From positions 1 to 64,000 of the forward strand of contig JAICJI010000004.1 in the NCBI GenBank assembly GCA_025928515.1: a stretch of DNA of 64,000 bases, given 5' to 3'. Source of the stretch: Thermoleophilia bacterium. Lineage in GTDB: Bacteria > Actinomycetota > Thermoleophilia > Gaiellales > Gaiellaceae. The notes beneath the pieces were generated by a model. That model was given only the letters and a program-made list of their open reading frames with translations, was not told the DNA's origin and searched no databases. The position numbers and the translations under genes are program-made. Positions 40,732-49,560 of this stretch are shown one piece after another. The stretch's first letter is position 1. Each line of letters opens with the position of its first letter.

Positions 40732-43700
40732 GTGACTGCCTGTGTGAACTGCGGCGCCGAGAACCGCGAAGGTGCGAAGTTCTGTGGCGAGTGCGGTGTT
40801 GCTCTCGCGCTCGTCTGCCCCGCATGTGGTGCGCCGAACGCAGCAGAACGAAAGTTCTGCGACGAGTGTGGCGCTGCGCTTTCCGAGGAGGTGACCGCTG
40901 CGTCTGCGGACGCGGTTGCCACTGGGGCGACTGCTCCACCGCCCAAGGCGCCGGTGGCGGAGCGCCGTTACGTGTCGGTCTTGTTTGCGGATCTCGTGGG
41001 TTTCACCGCGGCATCGGAGCAGCGGGATGCGGAGGAGACGCGGGAGTTGTTGTCGCGGTATTTCGAGGGGTGCCGCCGGTTGATCGGCCTCTACGGGGGC
41101 ACCGTGGAGAAGTTCATTGGCGATGCCGTGATGGCGGTGTGGGGGGCGCCGCTCGCGACCGAGGACGACGCGGAGCGTGCCGTCCGGGCGGCGCTCGACC
41201 TGGTGGCGGCAGTGACCGCGCTCGGCGATGAGGTGGGGGCCACTGGGTTGCGGGCGCGGGCGGCGGTGCTGAGCGGCGAGGCGGCGGTGACGATCGGCGC
41301 CGAGGGCGAAGGGATGATCGCCGGCGACCTGGTCAACACCGCCTCGCGGATGCAGGGGATCGCTGAGCCCGGCCAAGTGCTGGTCGGCGAGGCCACGCGG
41401 CGGGCGACCGAGGCGGCGATCGTCTACGAGAGCGCCGGCAGCCACGAGCTCAGGGGCAAGACGGGACTCGTGCCGCTCTGGCGTGCAGTCCGCGTCGTCT
41501 CCGGCGCGCGCGGCACGCTCAAGTCGGAGGGTCTCGAGGCTCCGTTCGTGGGCCGCGACCGCGAGCTCCGCCTGCTCAAGGAGCTTTTCCACGCAAGCGC
41601 GGAGGAGCGCAAGGCGCACCTCGTCTCGGTGACGGGCATCGGCGGCATTGGCAAGTCGCGGCTTGCCTGGGAGTTCTTCAAGTACATAGATGGGCTCCAG
41701 CAGACAACGCTCTGGCACCGCGGCCGCTGCCTAGCCTACGGCGAGGGCGTCACATACTGGGCCCTCGCGGACATGGTGCGGATGCGCTGCCGGATCGCAG
41801 AGGACGAAGATTCAGGCCCGGCGCTCGAAAAGCTGCACGCGACGCTGACCGAGTACGTGCTCGACGAGGAGGAGCGGCGGTTCGTCGAGCCAAGGCTCGC
41901 GCACCTGCTCGGACTCGAGGAGCGCGAGGCGAGCTCGAGGGAGGAGCTGTTCGGCGCTTGGCGTCTCTTCTTCGAGCGGCTCGGCGATGCGGCGCCTGTC
42001 GCGCTTGTCTTCGAGGACATGCAGTGGGCGGACGCGAGCCTGCTCGACTTCGTCGAGTACCTGCTCGAGTGGTCGCGTGACCAGCCGCTCTACGTGATCA
42101 CGCTAGCGCGGCCGGAGCTGCTCGAGAACCGGCCGACGTGGGGCGCGGGAAAGCGCATGTTCACGGCCCTCTACATCGAACCGCTTTCTGAGCAGCCAAT
42201 GCAGGAACTCCTGGACGGGCTCGTGCCGGGGCTGCCCGACTCCCTGCGCCGCCAGATCCTCGCGCGCGCGGAGGGAGTCCCGCTGTACGCCGTCGAGACG
42301 GTGCGGATGCTGCTCGACCGAGGCCTGCTCGTCCAGGAGGGAAGCGTCTACCGACCGGTCGGGCAGGTCGAGACCCTCGAGGTGCCTGAGACGCTGCACG
42401 CGTTGATCGCGGCGCGACTCGACGGGCTCTCGGCCGACGAACGGCGGCTGCTGCAGGATGCCGCCGTGCTCGGCAAGACGTTCACGCGCCAGGCACTCGC
42501 TGCCGTCAGCGGCGTCGTCGACGCTGACCTCGCGGCGCCCCTCACCGGGCTCGTTCGCAAGGAGGTGCTCTCGATCCAGGCCGACCCGCGCTCGCCGGAT
42601 CGCGGTCAGTACGGCTTTCTCCAGGACCTCGTGCGGCGCGTCGCCTACGAGACGCTCTCGAAACGCGAACGGCGCGCCCGCCACCTCGCCGCAGCCGCAT
42701 ACCTCGAGAGCGCATTCGTCGGCGAGCAGGACGAGGTAATCGAGGTGATCGCGTCGCACTACCTCGACGCCTACCGGGTGCTCCCGGACGAGGGCGATGC
42801 CGCCGAACTGCGCGCCAACGCCCGCCGGATGCTGACGCGGGCAGGCGAGCGGGCTGCCTCGCTCGCGGCGCCGGGCGAGGCACGGCGCTACTTCGAGCAG
42901 GCCTGCGAGCTCACGGACAAGTCGCTCGAGCGGGCGGCGCTTCTCGGCCGCGCCGGCAAGATGGCGGGCCAACTCGGCCTGCCGGACGAGGCGAAGCCGC
43001 CGCTCGAGGAGTCGATCGCGATCTACGAGAGCGCCCGGATGAGCTATGTCCTCGGCCGGATCCAGGGCTTCACCGAGCGCCGCGACGAGGCGATCGCCCG
43101 CCTTCAAGACGCCTTCGACATCATCTCTCGCGACGAGCCGGACGAGGACGTCGCCCTGATCGCGGCGCTGCTTGGGCGCGGCTACTGGTTCAAGGGCGAC
43201 CTGGAGAGAGCCGCCGAGTGGACGGAGAAGGCGCTCGACGTCGCCGAGGCCTACGCCTTCCCGGAACCGCTCGCGTTCGCCCTCCGCATCAAGGGTGCGG
43301 TGGCGTTCAGTCGCGGCCACGTGAACGAATCCGACGCGCTGCTGCGCCGCTCCCTCGAGCTGGCGCTCGAGCACGACCTCCTCGAGGAGGCCGCGACCGC
43401 ATACTTCCTCCTCTCCGACGGCGAGTTCCGAAGAGACCACTACGGGGAGGCGCTCGAGTACCTTCGCGAGTCACTCGCCCTCGCCCGGCGCCGAGGGAGC
43501 CGCATAGCAGAGTGGGCCAACCTCTCCGAGCTGACATACCCGCTCTTCATGCTCGGCCGCTGGGACGAGGCGCTCGCCCTCATCCCGGAGCCGAGTGAGG
43601 AGCACACGCGCTCCGGCGCGGTGGTGCTCAGCCTGCTCAGCTCGCTCGCGGAGATTCACCTCCACCGCGGCCGGCCGGAGGAGGCGCGCAGGATCCTTTC

Positions 43701-44256
43701 TCTCTTCTCGCACCTCGAGGGCTCGAGCGACGTCCAGGACCAGTCGTGCTACCTGGCCGCGCGGGCGGCCATCGCCCGCGCCGAGGGCAGGTTCCAGGAC
43801 GCGCTGAAGGACGGCGTAGCTGCGATTGAGGCCGCCGAGACGCTCGGCTACGGACAGCAGGCCGCCAAGCAGGGATTCGTCGCGGCGACTGAGTCCGCGC
43901 TCACGCTCGGCGAGACCGAGACAGCGCGTGGCCTGCTGGCCCGGGCCACTGACGCCCCGCCCGGCCACCGCGCGCCGTTCCTCGACGCGCAGGCGTGTCG
44001 ATTTCGCGGGCGCCTGGATGCGGACGAGGCGCAGTACGGTGCGGCAGAGGCGCTGTTCAGAGAGCTCGAGCTGCCGTTCTGGCTCGCCGTCACCCGAGCC
44101 GAGCACGGCGAGTGGCTCGCCGATCAAGAACGAACCGAGGAGGCGCAGCCGCTCCTCGCAGACGCACGGGAAACGTTCGAGCGCCTCGGCGCGAAGCCGT
44201 ACCTCGATCGTCTCGAGACTGCCGAGGCCGGGCCTCGCGCCGAAGTCACCGCCTAG
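40732..44256 (+). CDS. Zinc ribbon-adenylate cyclase-AAA ATPase-TPR regulator (1174 aa)
   Basis: A multidomain protein. Residues 1-50 are a double zinc ribbon (CVNCG..CGECG, CPACG..CDECG). Residues 80-250 are a class III nucleotide cyclase domain with VSVLFADLVGFTAASEQRD, GGTVEKFIGDAVMAVWGAPL and GDLVNTASRMQGIAEPGQVL. Residues 265-560 form an AAA_16 ATPase with PFVGRDREL, Walker A GIGGIGKS and Walker B ALVFEDMQWAD. The rest is a long TPR-like superhelix. This fits soluble adenylyl cyclase-like STAND signalling proteins. The GTG start sits behind a leaderless promoter. Flanking VOC copies suggest acquisition by recombination. Confidence 0.9.
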   Translation: MTACVNCGAENREGAKFCGECGVALALVCPACGAPNAAERKFCDECGAALSEEVTAASADAVATGATAPPPKAPVAERRYVSVLFADLVGFTAASEQRDAEETRELLSRYFEGCRRLIGLYGGTVEKFIGDAVMAVWGAPLATEDDAERAVRAALDLVAAVTALGDEVGATGLRARAAVLSGEAAVTIGAEGEGMIAGDLVNTASRMQGIAEPGQVLVGEATRRATEAAIVYESAGSHELRGKTGLVPLWRAVRVVSGARGTLKSEGLEAPFVGRDRELRLLKELFHASAEERKAHLVSVTGIGGIGKSRLAWEFFKYIDGLQQTTLWHRGRCLAYGEGVTYWALADMVRMRCRIAEDEDSGPALEKLHATLTEYVLDEEERRFVEPRLAHLLGLEEREASSREELFGAWRLFFERLGDAAPVALVFEDMQWADASLLDFVEYLLEWSRDQPLYVITLARPELLENRPTWGAGKRMFTALYIEPLSEQPMQELLDGLVPGLPDSLRRQILARAEGVPLYAVETVRMLLDRGLLVQEGSVYRPVGQVETLEVPETLHALIAARLDGLSADERRLLQDAAVLGKTFTRQALAAVSGVVDADLAAPLTGLVRKEVLSIQADPRSPDRGQYGFLQDLVRRVAYETLSKRERRARHLAAAAYLESAFVGEQDEVIEVIASHYLDAYRVLPDEGDAAELRANARRMLTRAGERAASLAAPGEARRYFEQACELTDKSLERAALLGRAGKMAGQLGLPDEAKPPLEESIAIYESARMSYVLGRIQGFTERRDEAIARLQDAFDIISRDEPDEDVALIAALLGRGYWFKGDLERAAEWTEKALDVAEAYAFPEPLAFALRIKGAVAFSRGHVNESDALLRRSLELALEHDLLEEAATAYFLLSDGEFRRDHYGEALEYLRESLALARRRGSRIAEWANLSELTYPLFMLGRWDEALALIPEPSEEHTRSGAVVLSLLSSLAEIHLHRGRPEEARRILSLFSHLEGSSDVQDQSCYLAARAAIARAEGRFQDALKDGVAAIEAAETLGYGQQAAKQGFVAATESALTLGETETARGLLARATDAPPGHRAPFLDAQACRFRGRLDADEAQYGAAEALFRELELPFWLAVTRAEHGEWLADQERTEEAQPLLADARETFERLGAKPYLDRLETAEAGPRAEVTA

Positions 44257-44300
44257 CCTGGGCCGCTTCGCCGCGTACTCCGACGCGAACCGCGGCGCCT

Positions 44301-44306
44301 TAGACT
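44301..44306 (+). promoter_or_regulatory. Leaderless -10 element for the intact VOC gene
   Basis: TAGACT, seven bases before the GTG at 44314. Confidence 0.5.
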
Positions 44307-44313
44307 GCTGCGC

Positions 44314-44706
44314 GTGGCTGAGTTCCTGCACACGATGGTGCGGATCACCGATCCGGAAAAGAGTCGCACCTTCTACGAGGCGCTCGGCTTCCGTTTCGAG
44401 CGAGACATGGACATCGTACGGAACGGCGAGAAGGAGGCAACGAACTACTTCTTCTCGCTCGGCGACGACGCGTCCGTGCTCGAGCTCACGTTCAATCACG
44501 ACGGCCGCAGCTACGACCTCGGCACGGGTTACGGCCACATCGCCATCGCCGCCGACGACCTCGACGAGACACTCGCGGCGCTGAATGAGCAAGGGATCGA
44601 GCCCGAGCGCGAGCCCTATCGCGTCAACGAGGGCGGCTCGCGGATCTGCTTCGTCCAGGATCCCGACGGCTACCGCATCGAGCTGATCGACCGCAGCGGG
44701 AAGTAG
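44314..44706 (+). CDS. Glyoxalase I-like VOC protein (130 aa)
   Basis: A complete two-module VOC protein: FLHTMVRITDPEKSRTFYEA, VLELTFNHDG, GYGHIAIAADDLDETLAALN and GSRICFVQDPDGYRIELIDR. His, Glu, His and Glu at the expected positions (LHTMVRI, LELTFNH, GHIAIA, IELIDR) match glyoxalase I metal ligands. It could detoxify methylglyoxal with a thiol. It is followed two bases later by the GFA-domain gene, also glutathione-related by family, which supports a joint role. A broken copy lies at 40325. Confidence 0.88.
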   Translation: MAEFLHTMVRITDPEKSRTFYEALGFRFERDMDIVRNGEKEATNYFFSLGDDASVLELTFNHDGRSYDLGTGYGHIAIAADDLDETLAALNEQGIEPEREPYRVNEGGSRICFVQDPDGYRIELIDRSGK

Positions 44707-44708
44707 AC

Positions 44709-45164
44709 GTGCTCGAGGGCGGCTGCTCGTGCGGTTCCGTCCGCTATCGGCTCACGAGCGACCCGCTCTTCGTGCACTGCTGCCACTGCCTCGACTGCCA
44801 GCGGCAGACGGGGAGCGCGTTCGTGATCAACATCCTGATCGAGGCCGACCAGGTGGAGATCACGACGGGCGAGCCGCAGTCCGTGGCGGTGCCGCGTGGC
44901 AACGGCTCGACGCAGGAGATCCTCCGCTGCCCCAGCTGCGAGGTCGCGCTGTACAGCCACTACACCGACCCGGCGGTTGCCTTCATCCGCGCGGGGACCC
45001 TCGACGAGCCGGCGAGCGTCTCACCCGACGTGCACATCTTCACCCGTTCGAAACTGCCGTGGGTGGCGCTCCCCGAGGGCGTGCCCTCGTTCGAGACCTA
45101 TTACGACATCGACGCGCTCTGGCCCGCGGAGAGCCTCGATCGAGTCCGCGCGTCACGCGGGTAG
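44709..45164 (+). CDS. GFA-domain (glutathione-dependent formaldehyde-activating-like) protein
   Basis: A 151-residue zinc protein: EGGCSCGSVRYRL, FVHCCHCLDCQRQTGSAFVI and ILRCPSCEVALYSHY give the CxCG, CxxCxxxxG and CxxCG zinc ligands of GFA proteins. Actinobacteria generally use mycothiol, so the substrate may be another thiol adduct. It starts with GTG two bases after the VOC gene and is probably co-transcribed with it. Confidence 0.88.
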   Translation: MLEGGCSCGSVRYRLTSDPLFVHCCHCLDCQRQTGSAFVINILIEADQVEITTGEPQSVAVPRGNGSTQEILRCPSCEVALYSHYTDPAVAFIRAGTLDEPASVSPDVHIFTRSKLPWVALPEGVPSFETYYDIDALWPAESLDRVRASRG

Positions 45165-45167
45165 CAT
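45162..45167 (+). promoter_or_regulatory. Leaderless -10 element for the 45175 gene
   Basis: TAGCAT ends seven bases before the ATG at 45175 and overlaps the stop codon of the GFA gene. Confidence 0.5.
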
Positions 45168-45174
45168 CGACGCG

Positions 45175-45729
45175 ATGGTCGTCGCGCTCGCACTCGTTCT
45201 CTCGGCCGCTTTCGGCGCGGGGGATCAGTACCTCGGGAGCCTGACCGGCTCGGGGCACGCCTGGGCCGTCGGTTGGTCGAGCGACGTATCGCTCCTCTCG
45301 GCTCCGTGGCTCGTGCTGCCGTTCCTCGCCGGAACGACGCAGCGACTCCCGCGACGTGCCGCGCTCGTCGGTCTCGCGTGCACGTACGCCGCGCTCCTCG
45401 CGTACGGACTGATGACGCTCAGTCCAGTCGAGCATGCGCACATCACTGCGGCGACCGTTCGCGGCTTCGTCGTCAGCGAGCGCACCGTGCTCGTCGGAGG
45501 CATCGTGACGGGGCCGCTCTTCGGCTGGTTCGGACAGCAGTGGCGGACGCGACGCGCGATCACCGGCGCGCTCGTCACGGCCGCCGCGCTCTGTCTCGAG
45601 CCGCTCGCGCGGCGGGTGACCATCGACCCGATCGGCTATCGCGCGGTCTGGCTCGCGGAGGTCGCTGCGGGGCTGGCGCTTGCGGCCGCTGTGCTCGCTC
45701 GCCGCTTCTCGAGGGGCGTCCACGCATAG
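45175..45729 (+). CDS. Multi-pass membrane protein (DUF6518-like), 184 aa
   Basis: Five to six hydrophobic segments: MVVALALVLSAAFGAGDQYL, LLSAPWLVLPFLAGTTQ, ALVGLACTYAALLAYGLMTL, TVLVGGIVTGPLFGWFGQQW and LAEVAAGLALAAAVLARRF. The pattern resembles DUF6518 proteins of actinobacteria, but this is a tentative match. The ATG is preceded by TAGCAT and no ribosome binding site. The role is unknown. Confidence 0.7.
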   Translation: MVVALALVLSAAFGAGDQYLGSLTGSGHAWAVGWSSDVSLLSAPWLVLPFLAGTTQRLPRRAALVGLACTYAALLAYGLMTLSPVEHAHITAATVRGFVVSERTVLVGGIVTGPLFGWFGQQWRTRRAITGALVTAAALCLEPLARRVTIDPIGYRAVWLAEVAAGLALAAAVLARRFSRGVHA

Positions 45730-45759
45730 CTTTCGGCACTTTGCGGGAATGACGAGCCT

Positions 45760-47439
45760 GTGTGGCCGGAGGGTTCCACCGAGGAGCACGTCCGGCGTCT
45801 GCAGTCGGTTACGGACGCGGCCCTCGCGCACCTTCGTCTTGATGAGCTCCTAGCCGCCCTTCTCGAGCGCACGCGCCAGATCCTCGAAGTCGACACGTGC
45901 GCGATCCTCCTGCTCGACGAGGAGACGAACGAGCTCGTCGCCTGTGCCGCGCTCGGCATCGAGGAGGAGGTCGAGCAGGGCGTGCGCGTGCCGGTCGGCG
46001 GCGGCTTCGCAGGCCGCATCGCCGCCGAGAAGCGCCCCGTGATCCTCGACGACGTCGACCACGCGCACGTGCTCAACCCTCTGCTCCGGGAGAAGGGGAT
46101 CAAGTCGATGCTCGGGGTGCCGCTCGTCGTTGAGGGCGAGGTGCGCGGGGTGCTCCACGTCGGCTCTCTCGTGCTCCGGGCGTTCCAGGATGAAGAGGTC
46201 CAGCTGCTGCAGCTCGTGGCCGACCGCGCGGCGCTCGCGATCGAGCATGCCCGTCTCTTCGAGGCCGAGCGCACCGCCCGCGAGCGGATCGAGCACGTGC
46301 AGGCCGTGACCGACGCGGCGCTCGCGCACCTCGAGGTGAACGAGCTGCTTCATGTCCTGTTGCCGCGGATCCGGGACATCCTCCGCACCGACACCTGTGC
46401 CGTCCTCCTGCTCGACGAGGAGTCGAAGGAGCTCGTCGCGCGCGCGGCTCTCGGCATCGAAGAGGAGGTCGGCGTGCGCATTCCGCTCGGTGCCGGCTTC
46501 GCCGGCCGGGTCGCAGCAGAGGCGCGGCCGATGATCATCGACGTCGACGAGTACCAGGTCTACAACCCGATCCTGCGCCAGAAGCACCTCAAGACGATGC
46601 TAGGGGTGCCGCTGCTGGTGCGGGGTGCCGCGCTCGGCGTGCTGCACGTCGGGACGCTCACGCCGCGGCGATTCGCGCGCGAGGAGGTCGAGCTGCTCCA
46701 GCTCGTGGCCGAACGCGTCGCGAGCGCCATCGAGCGGGCCCAGGTCCACGAGGAGCTCATCCAACTCGACCAGCTCAAGCTGAACTTCGTCGCGATCGCC
46801 TCGCACGAGTTGCGCACGCCCGCGACAGCCGTCTACGGAGTGCTCAAGACGCTCGTCGCTCGGGGCCCGGATCTGGGCGAAGAGCTCCGCGAGGAGCTCC
46901 TGCGCGTCGGTGTCGAGCAGGGCGAGCGCCTGCGCCGGCTGCTCGAGGAGCTGCTCGACCTCTCTCGCCTCGACGCGCGGGCCATCACCGTCGAGCCACG
47001 GCCGGTCGTGCTGAAGGCGGCCCTGACGGACGTCGTCCGAGGCGCGCACTCGGTCACCGACGCAGTCGAGCTCGATATCCCGGACGACCTCGCAGCGGTC
47101 GTCGATCCCCTCGTGCTCGAGCGGGTCGTCTCGAACCTCGTCGCAAATGCGGTGCGTTACGGCGCACCGCCGATCCGGATAGTCGCGCAGACGCGCGACC
47201 GCCACCTCAGAGTGGCCGTGGAGGACTCGGGCCCCGGCGTTCCGAAGGAGCTCGAGGGGCGGATCTTCGACCGCTTCGCGCGCGGCGGCGCGGACACCGG
47301 TCACGGTCTCGGCCTTGCGATCGCCCGCGCGTACGCGCAGGCGCACGGAGGGGACCTCGTCTACGACCGCCGCCCGGGCGGCGCGCGTTTCGAGCTGCTC
47401 ATCCCGCAGGAGCGAAACGGGCTGAGCAAGCCCGGCTAG
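45760..47439 (+). CDS. GAF-GAF sensor histidine kinase (559 aa)
   Basis: Two GAF domains in tandem (about 10-165 and 180-335) that are recent-looking copies of each other: LGIEEEVEQGVRVPVGGGFA and LGIEEEVGVRIPLGAGFA share the same flanks. The kinase core follows: H-box FVAIASHELRTPATAVYG, N-box LVANAVRYG, G1 DSGPGVP, F-box IFDRFARGG and G2 GHGLGLAIARAYA. No transmembrane segment, so it senses a cytoplasmic ligand. The GTG start is the only one that keeps the first GAF helix. No response regulator gene is adjacent. Confidence 0.92.
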   Translation: MWPEGSTEEHVRRLQSVTDAALAHLRLDELLAALLERTRQILEVDTCAILLLDEETNELVACAALGIEEEVEQGVRVPVGGGFAGRIAAEKRPVILDDVDHAHVLNPLLREKGIKSMLGVPLVVEGEVRGVLHVGSLVLRAFQDEEVQLLQLVADRAALAIEHARLFEAERTARERIEHVQAVTDAALAHLEVNELLHVLLPRIRDILRTDTCAVLLLDEESKELVARAALGIEEEVGVRIPLGAGFAGRVAAEARPMIIDVDEYQVYNPILRQKHLKTMLGVPLLVRGAALGVLHVGTLTPRRFAREEVELLQLVAERVASAIERAQVHEELIQLDQLKLNFVAIASHELRTPATAVYGVLKTLVARGPDLGEELREELLRVGVEQGERLRRLLEELLDLSRLDARAITVEPRPVVLKAALTDVVRGAHSVTDAVELDIPDDLAAVVDPLVLERVVSNLVANAVRYGAPPIRIVAQTRDRHLRVAVEDSGPGVPKELEGRIFDRFARGGADTGHGLGLAIARAYAQAHGGDLVYDRRPGGARFELLIPQERNGLSKPG

Positions 47440-48026
47440 CCCTGCAGATCCTTCTGGATTTCCGCGAGCGTCTGCGGCCCGACGACGCCGTCCTCGCCCA
47501 GCCCCTTGGCGAGCTGGAACTTCTCGACCGCGATCTTTGTCGCCGGCCCGTAGTCGCCGTCAGCCGTGCCCGGCGAGAAGCCGAGCCGCGTGAGAGCCTG
47601 CTGGAGAAGCTTCACCTGCGGGCCCGTGTCGCCGGGGTTGAGCGGTTGCGCCGGACCCTGTGTCGCGGGGGGCGTGACTGTTTGCGTCGTGGTCTGCGTC
47701 GTGGTCGTGATGTGCTTCGCCGGCGGCGCGACCTGCGGCGGGGCGGGCTTGCTCCCGTTGAAGACGCCGAATGCGGCGAGGATCGCGAAGAAGACGGCGA
47801 GGACGGAGACGCCGATGATCGCAGCCTGGGCCGTCGTGAGCGTCCTGCCCGCGACCACGATGTCCCGGCGGCCCGGCCTGCCGGCGTAGTCCTCCTCCGG
47901 CAGCATCCAGACTTCGTCGGCGTCCTCGTAGGCGCCGCGGCTGACGGCACTTTGCGTCTCTGTCGGCGGCTCGGGCTCGTCGAACCAGTCGTCGTAGCCC
48001 GGGTCGCGAGGGTCGCGACCCTCCAT
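47436..48026 (-). CDS. Membrane-anchored peptidoglycan-binding domain protein (196 aa)
   Basis: An acidic cytoplasmic N-terminus, one membrane helix (TTAQAAIIGVSVLAVFFAIL), a Thr/Pro linker (HITTTTQTTTQTVTPP), then a PG_binding_1 domain (GDTGPQVKLLQQALTRLGFS, GDYGPATKIAVEKFQ). The domain binds peptidoglycan outside the membrane. The ATG sits eight bases after a TACGGT element. Its 3' end overlaps the kinase gene by four bases, so they are convergent. Confidence 0.88.
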   Translation of the reverse strand: MEGRDPRDPGYDDWFDEPEPPTETQSAVSRGAYEDADEVWMLPEEDYAGRPGRRDIVVAGRTLTTAQAAIIGVSVLAVFFAILAAFGVFNGSKPAPPQVAPPAKHITTTTQTTTQTVTPPATQGPAQPLNPGDTGPQVKLLQQALTRLGFSPGTADGDYGPATKIAVEKFQLAKGLGEDGVVGPQTLAEIQKDLQG

Positions 48027-48034
48027 GGCTCGTG

Positions 48035-48040
48035 ACCGTA
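48035..48040 (-). promoter_or_regulatory. Candidate leaderless -10 for the peptidoglycan-binding protein
   Basis: TACGGT on the minus strand, eight bases before the ATG at 48026. Confidence 0.35.
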
Positions 48041-48096
48041 CAGGGTCGGAGCCCAGGCCGACAAGAGAGGGCGCCTTGCGGCGTGTGGCGATCCGC

Positions 48097-49407
48097 TTAC
48101 AGGACGGCGAGGAGCGCGTCGACGACCTGGGGATCGAACTGCGTCCCGGCGCAGCGGCGGAGCTCTTCCTTCGCCGCTTCGAGCGAGAGCGCCTTGCGGT
48201 ACGAGCGGTCGGTCGTCATCGCGCTCCAGGCGTCGCACGTGCACACGACGCGGGCGACGAGCGGGATGCTCTCGCCGGCGAGACGGTCCGGATAGCCGTT
48301 CCCGTCCCAGTGCTCGTGGCACGAGCGGACGTACGGGCCGACTTCGCCGAGGAGGCCGCCGGCACGCTCGAGCATCTCCTGGCCGAGGATCGTGTGGGTG
48401 TTCATGAGCTCGCGCTCGGCGTCGTCGAGCGGGCCGGGCTTGTTGATGACCTCCGTCGGGATCCTCAGCTTCCCGACGTCGTGCAGGAGCGCCGTGAACT
48501 CCGCCATCCGTTGCGCGTCTGCGTCGAGCCCGAGACGGTCGGCGACGGCGAGGACGAGCTCGACGACGTCGCGGCTGTGCGAGCCCGTGTACGCGTCGTC
48601 CGACTCGATCATGTCGCCGAGGAGGTAGGTCGTCCCCTGGTACGCCTCCTTCAGCTCGAGCACCTTGTCGTTCTTCTCCTCCCGCTCCCGTCCGACGCGG
48701 GCGACGATCAGGACCATCGGCATCAAGAGGAGCAAGGCAGCCGGATCGCGGTACGCCGGGAAGGCAGCCAGGAGTCCGAGCGGTGCGAGTACGAGATCGA
48801 AGCTCCAGACGAGGGCGGTGCTCTCGAGCAGGGCACGAGGCGAGATGGGAACGATCGACCGCGTCTGGGCGTAGGTCGACGCGAAGTCGAAGGCGAACTG
48901 GGCGGCGAGCGCCGCGGCGTAGTACGGGACGTCGCTCCAGTGCGGCGCGCGCGAGCCGACGAAATAGAGGAGCAGGGCCGGCCCGACCGAGTGCCAGCAC
49001 GAGCCGACGACCAACGCCAGCCGGTCGGCGGGCATCCGGCCGCGAATGACGTCGGGCAGTCGTCCGAGCAGCATCGCCCCCACGACCGCGAGCGGCAAGG
49101 CCTGCAGCGGCAGGACGAACCACATGACGACGAAGATCGCCTCGGTCGGGATGGCCGCGAAACCCGGGAACTCGACCTCGACGCGTGACGCGATCGCGTA
49201 CGCGACGAGCGCGCTCAGCAACGCCACGAGCGAGAACGAGCGGTGTGACGGGAGCAGGAGAGCGCCGAACGCGACGACGACGAACCCTGTCGCGAGCAGG
49301 CCCGTCACGGCGGTCCGGGTCAAATGCTGCGACTCGCTCTCCCGCTGCAGCTGGAGGACGGCGTCGTCGGTCGTGCGAGGGCCAGTTGCCGCAATTGCCT
49401 CTGTCAC
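48097..49407 (-). CDS. Membrane HD-GYP domain protein (probable cyclic-di-GMP phosphodiesterase)
   Basis: A 436-residue protein. Residues 30-250 form a multi-helix membrane sensor region (TGLLATGFVVVAFGALLL, ALPLAVVGAMLLGRLPD). The C-terminal HD-GYP domain has TALLHDVGKLRIP, MNTHTILGQEMLER and SCHEHWDGNGYPDRLAG, with the HD pair and the GYP motif intact. This class breaks down cyclic di-GMP and would oppose the GGDEF-EAL protein at 2097. The start is GTG. Confidence 0.92.
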   Translation of the reverse strand: MTEAIAATGPRTTDDAVLQLQRESESQHLTRTAVTGLLATGFVVVAFGALLLPSHRSFSLVALLSALVAYAIASRVEVEFPGFAAIPTEAIFVVMWFVLPLQALPLAVVGAMLLGRLPDVIRGRMPADRLALVVGSCWHSVGPALLLYFVGSRAPHWSDVPYYAAALAAQFAFDFASTYAQTRSIVPISPRALLESTALVWSFDLVLAPLGLLAAFPAYRDPAALLLLMPMVLIVARVGREREEKNDKVLELKEAYQGTTYLLGDMIESDDAYTGSHSRDVVELVLAVADRLGLDADAQRMAEFTALLHDVGKLRIPTEVINKPGPLDDAERELMNTHTILGQEMLERAGGLLGEVGPYVRSCHEHWDGNGYPDRLAGESIPLVARVVCTCDAWSAMTTDRSYRKALSLEAAKEELRRCAGTQFDPQVVDALLAVL

Positions 49408-49560
49408 GGAACGTAGATCGGCACTCGTGCCCGGGGTGCTTGAGTCGGATCACAAGAACCCTCGTTCGAGGGAACGAAGCCCCCCACCGGAGTGATTGCC
49501 GGTCTGTTGCGGCCGCACCAGGATTCGCCGACTGTTCCTGCGGCTTTGTGAGGTATCGAG
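49408..49560. promoter_or_regulatory. Divergent intergenic region, HD-GYP / secreted protein
   Basis: 153 bases without a gene. A perfect CCCTCG-TT-CGAGGG inverted repeat lies at 49459-49472 and could be an operator for either flank. No clear -10 was identified. Confidence 0.3.
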
